A stretch of DNA of 64,000 nucleotides from Rhodocyclaceae bacterium (GTDB lineage Bacteria > Pseudomonadota > Gammaproteobacteria > Burkholderiales > Rhodocyclaceae): positions 81,846-145,845 of the forward strand of contig JADFDU010000044.1 in assembly GCA_018262775.1 (NCBI GenBank). The letters are read 5' to 3'. A model generated the notes under the pieces. It made no database searches. It was not told the DNA's origin and saw only the letters and a program-made list of their open reading frames with translations. Positions 1 to 8,858 of this stretch are shown one piece after another (positions within the stretch are counted from its first letter, which is position 1; the number at the start of each line of letters is the position of its first letter). The position numbers and the translations under genes were made by a program.

Positions 1-471
1 CTATGGAGTTCGCTCACCCTGGCGGAAAACGTCGCCCTGCCACTCGCCGAGTATGTCGACCTGTCCCCGTCCCACATCGCCGAAATCGTTTCTTTCAAGC
101 TGGCTCTGGTGGGACTGGCCGGCTTCGAGGATTTCTATCCCTCCGAGCTTTCCGGCGGCATGAAGAAACGCGCCAGCCTGGCGCGAGCCATGGCGCTCGA
201 CCCGGAAATCCTCATCATCGACGAGCCGTCCTCCGGTCTTGACCCGCTGACGGCGCGCCGGCTCGACGACCTGATTCTGGAACTGCGCGACAGCCTCGGC
301 GCGACCATCGTTGTCATCAGCCACGACCTGGCCAGCATCCTTACTATCGGCAGCGACTCGATCTATCTCGATGCCGAAACACACACCATGATCGCCACCG
401 GCAACCCGCGGCAGGCCCTTCAGTCGGGTGATGCGAAGGTGCGACATTTTCTTACACGGGGAACCGCATGA
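1..471 (+). CDS. ABC transporter ATP-binding protein, MlaF-like (5' end outside window)
   Basis: This is the C-terminal 156 residues of an ABC ATPase whose frame is open to the left edge of the window. Visible are the signature motif LSGGM, a Walker B stretch ending ILIIDEPSSGLDP, and the H-loop histidine in VVISHD. The Walker A motif must lie upstream. The phrase SLTLAENVALPL before the signature is typical of MlaF/Ttg2A ATPases that power phospholipid transport between the inner and outer membranes. The stop codon overlaps the start of the next gene, an MCE-domain protein, by four bases (ATGA), so the two are co-translated parts of one transporter. The permease should lie upstream, outside the window. 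The Mla-like assignment is firm as a family; the exact substrate is inferred. Confidence 0.9.
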   Translation, partial: LWSSLTLAENVALPLAEYVDLSPSHIAEIVSFKLALVGLAGFEDFYPSELSGGMKKRASLARAMALDPEILIIDEPSSGLDPLTARRLDDLILELRDSLGATIVVISHDLASILTIGSDSIYLDAETHTMIATGNPRQALQSGDAKVRHFLTRGTA

Positions 472-1484
472 GCAGAAGAGCTGATCCCACCCTCATCGGC
501 GCCTTTGTGCTCGGCGCAGTTGTGCTGGCTGTCGTGACTATCCTGCTGGTTGCCGGCGGCGAATGGTTCCGCGAGCGAAGCCGGCACGTTCTTTATTTCG
601 AAGGGGCGGCGCACGGCCTGCAAGTGGGCGCGCCGGTGGTGTTCCTCGGCGTCAAGGTGGGCACTGTCAAGCATATCCAGCTCGGGCTCGATGAGTCCAG
701 TCACGAATTCGTCGTCCCCGTCACCATCGAGGTCGAGCCGCATGTCGTGCGCGGTCGAGGCGGCGAGCAGATCGATCTGCGGGATCGCGAGACGGTCGGC
801 AGGCTGGTGCAGCGAGGCTTGCGAGCGCGCCTGAGAATGCAGAGCATCCTCACCGGACAGCTCTATGTCGACCTCGATTTCTATCCCGACAAGCCGGCGC
901 GCTTCGTTGCCACCGACCCCGACATCCGCGAGATTCCGACCATCCGTACCACTGTGCAGGAATTGACGACCAAGCTGCAAAGTTTTCAGATGGACAAGTT
1001 CCTCGACGATGTAGCGGCTATCGGCGAGGCCCTGAACCAGGCGCTCAGTTCTCCAGAAGCGCGCAATCTGCCGCTCAGACTGGACGCGACGCTGAAGCAT
1101 CTAGAGTCGCTGGCCGCGCAGTTCGACGCCAAGAGTGGCCCGATCCTGAATGAGACGCGCGCCAACCTGCGGGAGATGCGTAAGGCGCTGGTGGCGGCGC
1201 AGTCGGCCATGGCCCGCCTGGAAGCTGCGGCGGATCGCGTCGGTACGCTGGCCGGTGCCGACTCCAACCTGGTTCGCAGCCTGACGCGGGCCAGCGATGA
1301 ACTGGCCGGTGCGGCCAGGGCGGTGCGCGGCCAGACAGAGTCGGAGTCGCCGACGGTGCAGAACGTGAATCAGACTTTGAAGGAAATTACGCGCGCCGCC
1401 GAGGCCCTGCGCAAGCTGGCGGAGCTGTTGGAGCAGCAGCCGGATGCCATCCTGCGGGGCAAGCGCAAGGTCGATAATCCCTGA
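468..1484 (+). CDS. MCE/MlaD family lipid-transport protein
   Basis: A 338-residue protein with one N-terminal membrane anchor (about residues 10-30, GAFVLGAVVLAVVTILLVAG), followed by an MCE/MlaD domain (about 40-150) carrying the typical sequence GLQVGAPVVFLGVKVGTV. The C-terminal half is alpha-helical and rich in Ala, Leu and Glu, as in PqiB/MlaD relatives that form periplasmic hexameric tunnels. It starts inside the stop of the upstream ATPase gene (ATGA overlap). At 338 residues it is longer than E. coli MlaD (about 180) and resembles the longer MCE proteins usually followed by an ABC auxiliary lipoprotein; here the next gene is glyQ, so the operon ends with this gene. Its role is binding lipids in the periplasm; the direction of transport cannot be told from sequence. 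Confidence 0.88.
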   Translation: MSRRADPTLIGAFVLGAVVLAVVTILLVAGGEWFRERSRHVLYFEGAAHGLQVGAPVVFLGVKVGTVKHIQLGLDESSHEFVVPVTIEVEPHVVRGRGGEQIDLRDRETVGRLVQRGLRARLRMQSILTGQLYVDLDFYPDKPARFVATDPDIREIPTIRTTVQELTTKLQSFQMDKFLDDVAAIGEALNQALSSPEARNLPLRLDATLKHLESLAAQFDAKSGPILNETRANLREMRKALVAAQSAMARLEAAADRVGTLAGADSNLVRSLTRASDELAGAARAVRGQTESESPTVQNVNQTLKEITRAAEALRKLAELLEQQPDAILRGKRKVDNP

Positions 1485-1516
1485 AGCGGCAGCGACTCGA
1501 CCGGGTAAAGCCTGTA

Positions 1517-1536
1517 AAATCGCGCTTTTGCGATTT
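1517..1536 (+). terminator. Possible weak terminator between the MCE gene and glyQ
   Basis: A 7-bp inverted repeat (AAATCGC, six-base loop, GCGATTT) sits 33 bases after the MCE gene stop and is followed by TTTCTCCC. The stem is AT-rich and short, so termination would be partial. The left side, TAAAAT at 1515-1520, could equally serve as a -10 box for glyQ. Confidence 0.3.
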
Positions 1537-1550
1537 CTCCCAGCCGTTTC

Positions 1551-2468
1551 ATGCCCACGTTTCAAGAAATCATCCTGCGCCTGCAGGCATTCTGGGATAA
1601 ACAGGGCTGCGCGCTGCTGCAGCCCTACGACATGGAAGTCGGCGCCGGCACCAGCCATACCGCCACCTTCCTGCGCGCGCTTGGCCCCGAGCCGTGGAAG
1701 GCCGCCTACGTGCAGCCCTCGCGTCGGCCCAAGGACGGCCGCTACGGCGAGAACCCCAACCGCATGCAGCACTACTACCAGTACCAGGTGGTGCTGAAAC
1801 CCGCGCCGCAGAACATCCTCGAACTCTATCTCGAGTCGCTGAAGGCGCTCGGTTTCGATCTCAGGCAGAACGACGTGCGCTTCGTCGAGGACGATTGGGA
1901 GAACCCGACGTTGGGCGCCTGGGGCCTGGGCTGGGAAGTGTGGCTGAACGGCATGGAGGTGACGCAGTTCACCTACTTCCAGCAGGTTGGCGGCATCGAC
2001 TGCAAGCCGATCACCGGCGAGATCACTTACGGCCTCGAGCGGCTGGCGATGTATCTGCAGGGCGTCGAGAATGTCTTTGACCTCGTCTATGCGCCCGGTC
2101 TCAAGTACGGCGATGTCTTCCACCAGAATGAAGTCGAGCAGAGCGCCTACAACTTCGAGCACAGCGACGTCGATTTCCTGCTCGGCGCGTTTGGCGCCCA
2201 CGAGAAGCAGGCAAAGCATCTGATGGAACAGCAGCTCGCGCTACCTGCCTACGAGCAGGTACTCAAGGCCGCGCACACCTTCAACCTGCTCGACGCCCGC
2301 GGCGCGATTTCCGTCACCGAGCGCGCTGCCTACATCGGCCGCATCCGCAACCTGGCGCGCAGCGTGGCCAGGAGCTACCTCGACAGCCGCGCTCGCCTCG
2401 GATTCCCGATGGCGCCCAGGGCCTGGGCCGACGAAGTGCAGGCCGAACTGGCGAAGAGGGCGGAGTGA
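1551..2468 (+). CDS. glyQ: Glycine--tRNA ligase alpha subunit
   Basis: A 305-residue class II aminoacyl-tRNA synthetase alpha subunit, the usual bacterial length (E. coli 303). It forms the alpha2beta2 enzyme that charges tRNA-Gly, and this subunit holds the adenylate-forming site. Family stretches seen include [20 protein letters not shown] near the N terminus, [19 protein letters not shown] and [13 protein letters not shown]. The start ATG is the one that gives the canonical [13 protein letters not shown] terminus. glyS follows after a single base, so the two subunits are translated from one message. Confidence 0.98.
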   Translation: MPTFQEIILRLQAFWDKQGCALLQPYDMEVGAGTSHTATFLRALGPEPWKAAYVQPSRRPKDGRYGENPNRMQHYYQYQVVLKPAPQNILELYLESLKALGFDLRQNDVRFVEDDWENPTLGAWGLGWEVWLNGMEVTQFTYFQQVGGIDCKPITGEITYGLERLAMYLQGVENVFDLVYAPGLKYGDVFHQNEVEQSAYNFEHSDVDFLLGAFGAHEKQAKHLMEQQLALPAYEQVLKAAHTFNLLDARGAISVTERAAYIGRIRNLARSVARSYLDSRARLGFPMAPRAWADEVQAELAKRAE

Positions 2469-2469
2469 G

Positions 2470-4572
2470 ATGACTGCGAAGAATCTGCTCGTCGAACTGT
2501 TCGTCGAGGAACTGCCGCCTAAGGCTCTGGAGCAATTGGGTGAAGTTTTTGCCGATAAGATCATCAATCACCTTGCTAAGGCCCAGTTGATAACGAGGGC
2601 CTCTGTTACGAGCGCTATGGGCAAAAAAGAGTTTGCTAGCCCAAGACGCCTCGCAGTGTTTGTACCCGACGTTGAGCAGCGTGCAGTCGACAGGCCAGCG
2701 CAACAAAAATTAATGCCAGTAGCTTTTGGGCTAGATTCAGAAGGAAAACCGACGCCAGCACTATTGAAAAAACTTGCTACGCTAGGCGTTGATGCATCAG
2801 TTGTTTCCTCGCTCAAGCGGCAAATGGAAGGCAAGACTGAAACTCTGTTCCTCGATAGCGTCATCTCCGGCGCGACCCTCACCGAGGGCTTGCAGGCAGC
2901 GTTGGAAGCCGCGCTCGACAGTCTGCCCATTCCGAAGGTGATGAGCTACCAGTTGCAGGACGGCTGGACGAGCGTCAAATTCGTCCGCCCTGCGCATCGG
3001 CTGGTGGCGCTGCACGGTGCCGACGTCGTGCCCGTATCCGTGCTGGGCCTCGAGGCCGGCCGCGATACGCAGGGCCACCGCTTCGAGGCAGCCCATCCTG
3101 TCGTGTCGATTCGCGATGCCGATTCTTATGCGCAGCAGATCGAAGCGGAGGGCGCAGTGATCCCGGGCTTCGACGCGCGCCGTGCCGAGATATCACGGCA
3201 ACTGCGGGTCGCCGCGGCAAAGGAGGGCTTGCAGCCCATCGATGATGAGACGCTCCTCGGCGAGGTGACGGCGCTGGTCGAACGCCCGAACGTGCTGATC
3301 TGCCAGTTCGAGGAGGAATTCCTCGAGGTGCCGCAGGAATGCCTGATCCTGACCATGAAGGCCAATCAGAAATACTTCCCGCTGCTCAAGGACGGCAAGC
3401 TGACGAACAAATTCCTCGTCGTCAGCAACATTCGCCCGGACGATCCGGGCGCGGTGATCGGCGGCAACGAGCGCGTGGTGCGTCCGCGGCTGGCCGACGC
3501 CAAGTTCTTCTTCGACCAGGATCGCAAGAAATCGCTGATGGACCGCATTCCCGGTCTCGCCAAGGTGGTCTACCACAACAAGCTTGGCACCCAGGGCGAG
3601 CGCGTTGAACGGGTTGCCGCGTTGGCGCGCGCAATCGGCCACAAGCTGGGTGGCGAGACGCTCGCGAATCAGGCCGACCGCGCCGCCGTGCTGTCGAAGG
3701 CCGACCTACTGACCGACATGGTCGGCGAGTTCCCCGAGCTGCAGGGCATCATGGGCCGATACTACGCGCTGCACGACGGCGAACCCGTCGAGATCGCCGA
3801 CGCCATCGAGGACCATTACAAGCCGCGCTTCGCCGGCGACGAATTGCCCCGTGGGCCGGCCGGTTTATGCGTTGCGCTGGCCGACAAGCTGCAAACATTG
3901 GCCGACATGTTCGGCATCGGACAGTTGCCCACCGGCGACAAGGACCCTTTCGCCCTGCGTCGCCATGCACTGGGCGTCATTCGCATGCTGATCGAGCGGG
4001 ACCTGTCGCTCGACCTGATGTGGCTGTTCCAGGCAGCGAATCTCGCCGACGACAAGGTGATCGGGCAGCTAGCTGAATTCATTTACGAGCGTCTCGCCGG
4101 CAGTCTGCGTGAGCAGGGTTATTCGGCACTCGAGGTGGATGCCGTCCTCGGTTTGGCACCGCAGCGACTCGGCGACATCCCGAAGCGGCTTGCCGCTGTG
4201 CGCGCCTTCGCCGCCCTGTCGGAAGCGGCCAGCCTCGCCGCCGCCAACAAGCGCGTCGGTAACATCCTGAAGAAAGTCAGTGGCGGCGTGACGGCGAAGG
4301 CGGACCCGGCACTGCTCAGCGAGCCGGCCGAGATCGCGCTGCATGCCGCGCTGGCCGGGGTCAAGGCTAAGGCCGATGCCGCCTTCGCGCAGGGCGACTA
4401 CACGGCATCGCTGCAAGCGCTGGCGGCACTGAAGGGGCCGGTCGACGACTTCTTCGACCACGTCATGGTGAATGTCGACGATGCCACTTTGCGAACCAAT
4501 CGCCTCGGCCTGCTCGCCATCCTGCATGCCGCCATGAACCAGGTCGCCGACCTGTCCAGGCTCTCCGCATGA
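2470..4572 (+). CDS. glyS: Glycine--tRNA ligase beta subunit
   Basis: A 700-residue beta subunit of tetrameric glycyl-tRNA synthetase (E. coli 689), which supplies tRNA recognition. The N terminus NLLVELFVEELPPKAL and the stretch MKANQKYFPL are family hallmarks, and an HD-like domain and C-terminal anticodon-binding domain follow. It starts one base after the glyQ stop and ends in an ATGA overlap with gmhB. From about 2521 to 2820 the codon choice changes sharply (GCT, CTA, TTA, AAA, ATA, CCA, AGA) and G+C falls to about 50% by hand count, while both flanks use GC-rich codons; the protein reads on without a break, so this looks like a replaced segment. One copy of the dispersed 25-bp motif lies at 4272-4296. 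Confidence 0.97.
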   Translation: MTAKNLLVELFVEELPPKALEQLGEVFADKIINHLAKAQLITRASVTSAMGKKEFASPRRLAVFVPDVEQRAVDRPAQQKLMPVAFGLDSEGKPTPALLKKLATLGVDASVVSSLKRQMEGKTETLFLDSVISGATLTEGLQAALEAALDSLPIPKVMSYQLQDGWTSVKFVRPAHRLVALHGADVVPVSVLGLEAGRDTQGHRFEAAHPVVSIRDADSYAQQIEAEGAVIPGFDARRAEISRQLRVAAAKEGLQPIDDETLLGEVTALVERPNVLICQFEEEFLEVPQECLILTMKANQKYFPLLKDGKLTNKFLVVSNIRPDDPGAVIGGNERVVRPRLADAKFFFDQDRKKSLMDRIPGLAKVVYHNKLGTQGERVERVAALARAIGHKLGGETLANQADRAAVLSKADLLTDMVGEFPELQGIMGRYYALHDGEPVEIADAIEDHYKPRFAGDELPRGPAGLCVALADKLQTLADMFGIGQLPTGDKDPFALRRHALGVIRMLIERDLSLDLMWLFQAANLADDKVIGQLAEFIYERLAGSLREQGYSALEVDAVLGLAPQRLGDIPKRLAAVRAFAALSEAASLAAANKRVGNILKKVSGGVTAKADPALLSEPAEIALHAALAGVKAKADAAFAQGDYTASLQALAALKGPVDDFFDHVMVNVDDATLRTNRLGLLAILHAAMNQVADLSRLSA
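4272..4296 (+). repeat. Dispersed 25-bp motif, copy A (in glyS)
   Basis: Matches GAAAGTCAGYS-N5-G-N2-ACGGCG. It reads in frame as K-V-S-G-G-V-T-A in a loop of GlyS. Position 11 is G where most copies have C. Confidence 0.85.
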
Positions 4573-5102
4573 AGCTCGTCATCCTCGACCGCGACGGCGT
4601 CATCAACCGCGACAGTGACCAGTTCATCAAGTCGCCCGAGGAGTGGCTGCCCTTGCCCGGCAGCCTGGAAGCCATTGCCCGCCTGACGCAGTGGGGCTAT
4701 CGCGTCGTGGTGGCGACCAACCAGTCCGGCGTCGGGCGCGGCTTGTTCGACATGGGCACCCTCAACGCCATCCACGACAAGATGATCAAGGCGGTGGCGC
4801 TCGCCGGCGGACGCATCGATTCCATCTTCTTCTGTCCGCATGCGGCGGATTCGACCTGTGACTGCCGCAAGCCGCGTCCGGGCATGCTGCGTGAAATCGC
4901 CATGCGTTACAACGCCGACCTCAAGGGGGTGCCGGCGGTGGGCGACAGCCTGCGCGACCTGCAGGCTGCCGCTGCCGTGGGCGCCCAGCCCATCCTCGTG
5001 CTGACCGGCAAGGGCGCGAAGACGCACGACCATCCCGACCTGCCGCGCGAGACGCTGGTGTTTCCCGACCTTGCCGCCGCTGCGGCGCACCTAGCGGCAT
5101 GA
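4569..5102 (+). CDS. gmhB: D-glycero-beta-D-manno-heptose 1,7-bisphosphate 7-phosphatase
   Basis: A 177-residue HAD-superfamily phosphatase of the histidinol-phosphatase/GmhB type. It removes the 7-phosphate during ADP-heptose synthesis for the lipopolysaccharide inner core. The catalytic motif I is ILDRDGVIN near the N terminus, and a zinc-binding loop is visible as C-P-H followed by C-D-C and KPRPGML. The C-terminal VGDSLRDLQAA is HAD motif III/IV. It overlaps glyS by four bases upstream and plsC by four bases downstream, so glyQ-glyS-gmhB-plsC form one transcription unit, a common betaproteobacterial arrangement. Confidence 0.93.
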   Translation: MKLVILDRDGVINRDSDQFIKSPEEWLPLPGSLEAIARLTQWGYRVVVATNQSGVGRGLFDMGTLNAIHDKMIKAVALAGGRIDSIFFCPHAADSTCDCRKPRPGMLREIAMRYNADLKGVPAVGDSLRDLQAAAAVGAQPILVLTGKGAKTHDHPDLPRETLVFPDLAAAAAHLAA

Positions 5103-5881
5103 GCATGGCGAAATCTCCCGCACGCACGCCAAGCCTGGCGATCATCGTTCGCTCGGCCCTCTTCATGCTGCTGCTGGTGATCATCACGCCGCCCTATGCG
5201 CTGCTCGTCATGCTCTGCTTTCCGTTGCCGCATCGCCTGCGCCGGCAATCGGTCGTGCCCTGGGTCACCATGGCGACCTGGCTGATCAAGCATCTGCTGC
5301 GCATCGACTATAGCGTCCTGGGGCGGGAGAACATACCGGACCGCCCTTCCGTGATCCTCGCCAAGCACCAGTCGGCGTGGGAAACCATCGTGCTGCAGAT
5401 GATCTTTCCGTGGACGCTGTTTGTCTGGAAGAGCGAGTTGAAACGGCTGCCGTTTTTCGGCTGGGCGCTGGCGGCGACCCCCATGATCTCGATCGATCGC
5501 GCCGGCGGCAAGGAATCGCTCAGGCAACTGGTGGAGCAGGGACGGATGCGCCTCAGTCAGGGGTATTGGGTGATCATTTTTCCGGAAGGCACGCGTACTC
5601 CGGTCGGCACCTATCGCCGCTACAAGATCGGTGGCGCCCATCTGGCCGTGGAAACCGGCGCGCCGGTCGTGCCGGTGGCACTCGATTCCGGCGAATTCTG
5701 GAGTCGCAGGGCCTTCATCAAGCATCCCGGCACGGTCACCGTGAGCATCGGCCCGGCCATTGACCCGGCCGGGTTGACGGCGGAAGATGTGAATACGCGC
5801 GCCGAAGCCTGGATGGAAGACGAAATGCGCCGCATTTGCCCGCACCGATATGAGCGTGATTCAACCCGAACTCCAGCTTGA
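5099..5881 (+). CDS. plsC: 1-acyl-sn-glycerol-3-phosphate acyltransferase family protein
   Basis: A 260-residue membrane-associated acyltransferase of the PlsC family, which adds the second acyl chain to lysophosphatidic acid. One hydrophobic segment lies at about residues 13-40. Motif I reads KHQSAWET, so the usual HX4D is HX4E; this variant is familiar from the betaproteobacterial NlaA-like branch. Motif III is intact as FPEGTRT, and a later stretch GAPVVPVALDSG fits motif IV. Two starts are possible (5099 and 5105); the first overlaps gmhB as ATGA and is preferred. The 3' end overlaps the next gene by 32 bases in another frame, so translation of the downstream pair is probably coupled to it. 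The substrate chain length cannot be read. Confidence 0.9.
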   Translation: MSMAKSPARTPSLAIIVRSALFMLLLVIITPPYALLVMLCFPLPHRLRRQSVVPWVTMATWLIKHLLRIDYSVLGRENIPDRPSVILAKHQSAWETIVLQMIFPWTLFVWKSELKRLPFFGWALAATPMISIDRAGGKESLRQLVEQGRMRLSQGYWVIIFPEGTRTPVGTYRRYKIGGAHLAVETGAPVVPVALDSGEFWSRRAFIKHPGTVTVSIGPAIDPAGLTAEDVNTRAEAWMEDEMRRICPHRYERDSTRTPA

Positions 5882-6554
5882 CCTGCCGCTCGGCGGTAGC
5901 CCGCCGGACGCCCCGGGTGGGCAGTTTTCCCTTCAATTGAACGATCAACCCCTGCCTTTCCGCCTGCGCCGCTCGCGCAGTCCGAATCTGAGCATGGTCG
6001 TGGATGAACAGGGTCTGCGGGTGAGCGCCCCGCGCGGCATGACCCTGCCGCAGATCGAACAGGCCGTTCGCGAGGGGAGCCGCGCCATCGCGGGCAAACA
6101 GGACAACAAGTTGTCGCTGCCCATTCGCTGGCAGGACGGTGCACGTTTTCCCTTCCTCGGCAGTGAAGTCGTGCTGTGCCTGAGTGGAGAGCACGACAGG
6201 ATCGAATTGCGCGACGGCACCCTGCATCTGCCCCTGCCACCGCAAGCCGTGGAAAAACAGATCAAGGACAGTGTTCAGGGTTGGCTGCAGATGCAGGCAC
6301 GGCGGGTCATCGAAGCCCAATTGGAAGCCGCCTGCGCGCGTATGGGCATGGTGAAGCCTTCCTGGCGCGTGTCCTTTGCTGCGGGCGCCTGGGGTGCCGT
6401 CGATGCGGACGGAAGCCTGCGCCTCTCATGGCGGCTTGTGCATATTACGCCGGAAGCGATCGGCACCGTGGTGAACCGCTTCCTGGCGCAACTCGAGACG
6501 TCCGCCAGGGCGCCGCAGTTATGGGAAGACGATGCCGCGCCTCTTCCAGCTTGA
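5850..6554 (+). CDS. YgjP-like protein without the metalloprotease active site
   Basis: A 234-residue protein homologous along its length to the next gene (a YgjP/SprT-like metallopeptidase), but every catalytic residue is replaced. A gap-free local alignment around LRLSWRLVHITPEAIGTVV (here) and [19 protein letters not shown] (next gene) puts R210, F211 and Q214 where the zinc-binding HEMAH motif should be, and R220 where the third ligand His is. The TRWGSC block upstream is GAWGAV here. The frame is intact and no stop interrupts it, so it is a pseudoenzyme rather than a broken gene. It overlaps plsC by 32 bases and the active paralogue by 23 bases, which ties their translation together. A regulatory or dimer-partner role is possible but is only inference. 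Confidence 0.8.
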   Translation: MSVIQPELQLDLPLGGSPPDAPGGQFSLQLNDQPLPFRLRRSRSPNLSMVVDEQGLRVSAPRGMTLPQIEQAVREGSRAIAGKQDNKLSLPIRWQDGARFPFLGSEVVLCLSGEHDRIELRDGTLHLPLPPQAVEKQIKDSVQGWLQMQARRVIEAQLEAACARMGMVKPSWRVSFAAGAWGAVDADGSLRLSWRLVHITPEAIGTVVNRFLAQLETSARAPQLWEDDAAPLPA

Positions 6555-7281
6555 ACTGCCGCTGTTCCGGCGAGCCGCGCCACCTGCGGAGCAGGTGCGG
6601 CATATCCAGCTCGGCACGCGCATCGTCGACTATCGCCTGATCCGCTCGAGTCGACGCACCCTGGGCATGACCATCGACCAGCGCGGATTGCGCGTCGGCG
6701 CATCTCCGCGCACTTCACTGGCTGATATCGAGCGCTTCCTGCACCAAAATACCGCCTGGGTACTGAAGAAACTCAACGAGTGGCACGGGCATGGCGCGCG
6801 TCATCTGGCGATCTGCGAGGGGGCGTTGGTGCCGGTGCTGGGCGAGAATTGCGTGGTACGCATCGAGTCGGGCGCCAACCGCGTGCACTGGAACGGGCAG
6901 GTGTTGATCCTGCGGGCACGAGCGGATGCCGACCTGCGGCAACTGGCGCGTCGCGCGCTGCGCACTCGCGCGCTCGATCTGGTCAGGGAACGGGCCGCGC
7001 ATTACGCCGAAAAACTGCATCGCCCGCTGCCGCGTATGGCCCTTTCCAACGCGCAGACGCGCTGGGGCAGTTGCAGCGAGAAGACCGGTATCCGCATTTC
7101 GTGGCGCCTGATCCATGCGCCGCCGCGACTACTGGATTACGTCGTGGCGCATGAAATGGCGCATCTCGTCGAAATGAATCATTCGCCGCGTTTCTGGTTG
7201 GTCGTGGAACGGCTTTGCCCGGACTATCGCGCAGCGCGTGACGAACTGCGGCGGCTGGCCGCGACCTGCCCGCAAATATAG
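6532..7281 (+). CDS. YgjP-like (M48/DUF45) zinc metallopeptidase
   Basis: A 249-residue member of the YgjP/WLM-type metallopeptidase family. The zinc site is complete: H207-E208-M-A-H211, with the third ligand H217 in NHSPRFW. The block [33 protein letters not shown] before it is a family hallmark. No signal peptide is seen, so it is cytoplasmic. Its start lies 23 bases inside the upstream inactive paralogue, giving a tandem pair of one active and one inactive copy. The substrate of these proteins is unknown in general; the fold and zinc site are the only confident statements. Confidence 0.9.
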   Translation: MPRLFQLELPLFRRAAPPAEQVRHIQLGTRIVDYRLIRSSRRTLGMTIDQRGLRVGASPRTSLADIERFLHQNTAWVLKKLNEWHGHGARHLAICEGALVPVLGENCVVRIESGANRVHWNGQVLILRARADADLRQLARRALRTRALDLVRERAAHYAEKLHRPLPRMALSNAQTRWGSCSEKTGIRISWRLIHAPPRLLDYVVAHEMAHLVEMNHSPRFWLVVERLCPDYRAARDELRRLAATCPQI

Positions 7282-7295
7282 GCACTGGAGGCCTC

Positions 7296-7685
7296 ATGCG
7301 CATATTGCACACCATGTTGCGAGTCGGCGACCTCGATCGCTCGCTCAAGTTCTACACCGAAGTGCTGGGCATGCGGCTGCTGCGGCGCACCGATTTTCCG
7401 GACGGCAAGTTCACCCTGGCCTTCGTCGGCTATCAGGACGAAAAGAACGGCGCGGTGCTGGAACTGACTTTCAACTGGGATGCCGATCGCTACGATCTCG
7501 GCACCGGCTACGGCCATATCGCACTGGAGGTGGAGGATGCCTACGCCGCCTGTGACGAGATCAAGCGCCGGGGTGGCACCGTGACCCGCGAGGCGGGGCC
7601 GATGAAGCACGGCAGCACGGTCATTGCATTTGTACAAGACCCCGATGGCTACAAGATAGAACTGATTCAGAAGAAGGCGCGCTGA
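7296..7685 (+). CDS. gloA: Lactoylglutathione lyase (glyoxalase I)
   Basis: A 129-residue glyoxalase I that converts the hemithioacetal of methylglyoxal and glutathione to S-lactoylglutathione. All four metal ligands of the E. coli enzyme are present at the same positions: H5, E56, H74 and E122. The length and the pattern [20 protein letters not shown] match the nickel-dependent bacterial type. It begins 14 bases after the metallopeptidase gene with a GGAGG-like site upstream (actggaggcctc). It is the last gene before the composition drops at about 7.7 kb. Confidence 0.97.
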   Translation: MRILHTMLRVGDLDRSLKFYTEVLGMRLLRRTDFPDGKFTLAFVGYQDEKNGAVLELTFNWDADRYDLGTGYGHIALEVEDAYAACDEIKRRGGTVTREAGPMKHGSTVIAFVQDPDGYKIELIQKKAR

Positions 7686-7963
7686 CGCTCAGCCTGCAGG
7701 CATTTCAAGCCGCGCATCGCAGGCACCATCCACTGAATACTGCTTTCGATCGAGCAACCAGTTCGAGGGGGAAGTACGCCCCGGGTTACCAGCTCTGCGG
7801 ATCGTGATCCACGTTTAGGGATATCTTGTATCAGTAATTACAGCGCAAAATAAATACTAGAGCTAACTCAATGATAGGAATAGACTTGTTGCGTAACCGG
7901 CTGGAGTGAGAGGCTGGTAATGAAATGCGAATCATGAATTACTTCACAGAAAGGATATTGCAA

Positions 7964-8767
7964 ATGGAAACGCAAGACTGCTTGGAAGCAATTCAAGTTG
8001 CCTACCAGAATGCCAACATATTCAATGTCGCGCCACAGGCGACCGATATGCAGAAGGAGCGGTTGCCATTCACGGTCAAACTGGCAACCAGTGAGGAAGA
8101 CCTCGCCAAGGCGGTGTCGATCCGGCATCGGGCATATGCTCGGCACGTACCGGCCGTAGCAAAAATGCTTACGGGGGCCGAGCAATACGATTTCGAGAAA
8201 GGGGTGGCGGTATTGCTTGCCGAATCCAAGCTGGATGGCTCGCCGCTTGGGACCATGCGAATACAGACGAATCGTAACCGGGGGCTGATACTGGAGCAAT
8301 CAGTGGAATTGCCGGTATGGTTGCAGGGCTTGAGCCTTGCTGAAGCGACGCGCCTGGGTGTTGTTGAAGGCCGTATCGGGAGGCTTGTCAAGACAGTGCT
8401 CTTCAAAGCCTATTATCAGTTTTGTCAGTTGGCGGGCATCGACTGGATGGTAATTGCTGCCAGGTACCCATTGGACAAGCAGTATGTGGCTCTCCAGTTC
8501 CAGGATGTTTATCAGGCAGAGGAGTACATCCCGATGAGTCACGCCGGTAACATACCGCACCGTGTATTGGCATTCGAGGTGGGAACGGCGCAAGCAAGGT
8601 GGGCTGCGACCCATCATCCACTTTTGCACTTCATGTGCGGCACACATCATCAGGACATTATGATTTTTGGACCAGAAGCAATCGAGGTTTTGTCGAAATC
8701 CATTCCACGCCAGGAGGCAACACTGCCTGTTCAAGTTAAGCACGGGGAAGCCGTTAGCATGAATTGA
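7964..8767 (+). CDS. FeeM-like N-acyl amino acid synthase / GNAT acyltransferase
   Basis: A 267-residue protein that resembles the FeeM branch of the LuxI/GNAT-like N-acyltransferases. Supporting stretches are FTVKLATSEEDLAKAVSIRH-R-AYARHV near the start, LLAESKLDGSPLGTMRI (the central strand of autoinducer-synthase-like folds), EATRLGVVEG, and a C-terminal half with a conserved KAYYQFC helix. FeeM proteins join long-chain acyl groups from acyl-ACP to amino acids. I chose ATG 7964 because AAAGGAT lies just upstream; an upstream ATG at 7925 would add 13 residues. The 278 bases between gloA and this start are AT-rich, hold a short palindrome (GGATC-GT-GATCC, 7799-7810) and no gene. The gene pairs with the cyclic-di-GMP gene downstream and its base composition is lower in G+C than the neighbours. 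The product is not determined. Confidence 0.7.
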   Translation: METQDCLEAIQVAYQNANIFNVAPQATDMQKERLPFTVKLATSEEDLAKAVSIRHRAYARHVPAVAKMLTGAEQYDFEKGVAVLLAESKLDGSPLGTMRIQTNRNRGLILEQSVELPVWLQGLSLAEATRLGVVEGRIGRLVKTVLFKAYYQFCQLAGIDWMVIAARYPLDKQYVALQFQDVYQAEEYIPMSHAGNIPHRVLAFEVGTAQARWAATHHPLLHFMCGTHHQDIMIFGPEAIEVLSKSIPRQEATLPVQVKHGEAVSMN

Positions 8768-8858
8768 GGTTATCGATTCGTATGGATGGCCTCCGGCGCT
8801 GTTCTTCGAGCTCGGAAGGTACAGTTGCGGGATGCGCTTGCAATGAAGGAGAGGAGAG

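Noticed and set aside
7461..7485. GAAAGTCAGT on the minus strand in gloA, like the first block of the dispersed motif
   Set aside because: The second block is not ACGGCG, and the codons encode the conserved ELTFNW stretch with the metal ligand E56, so protein conservation explains it.
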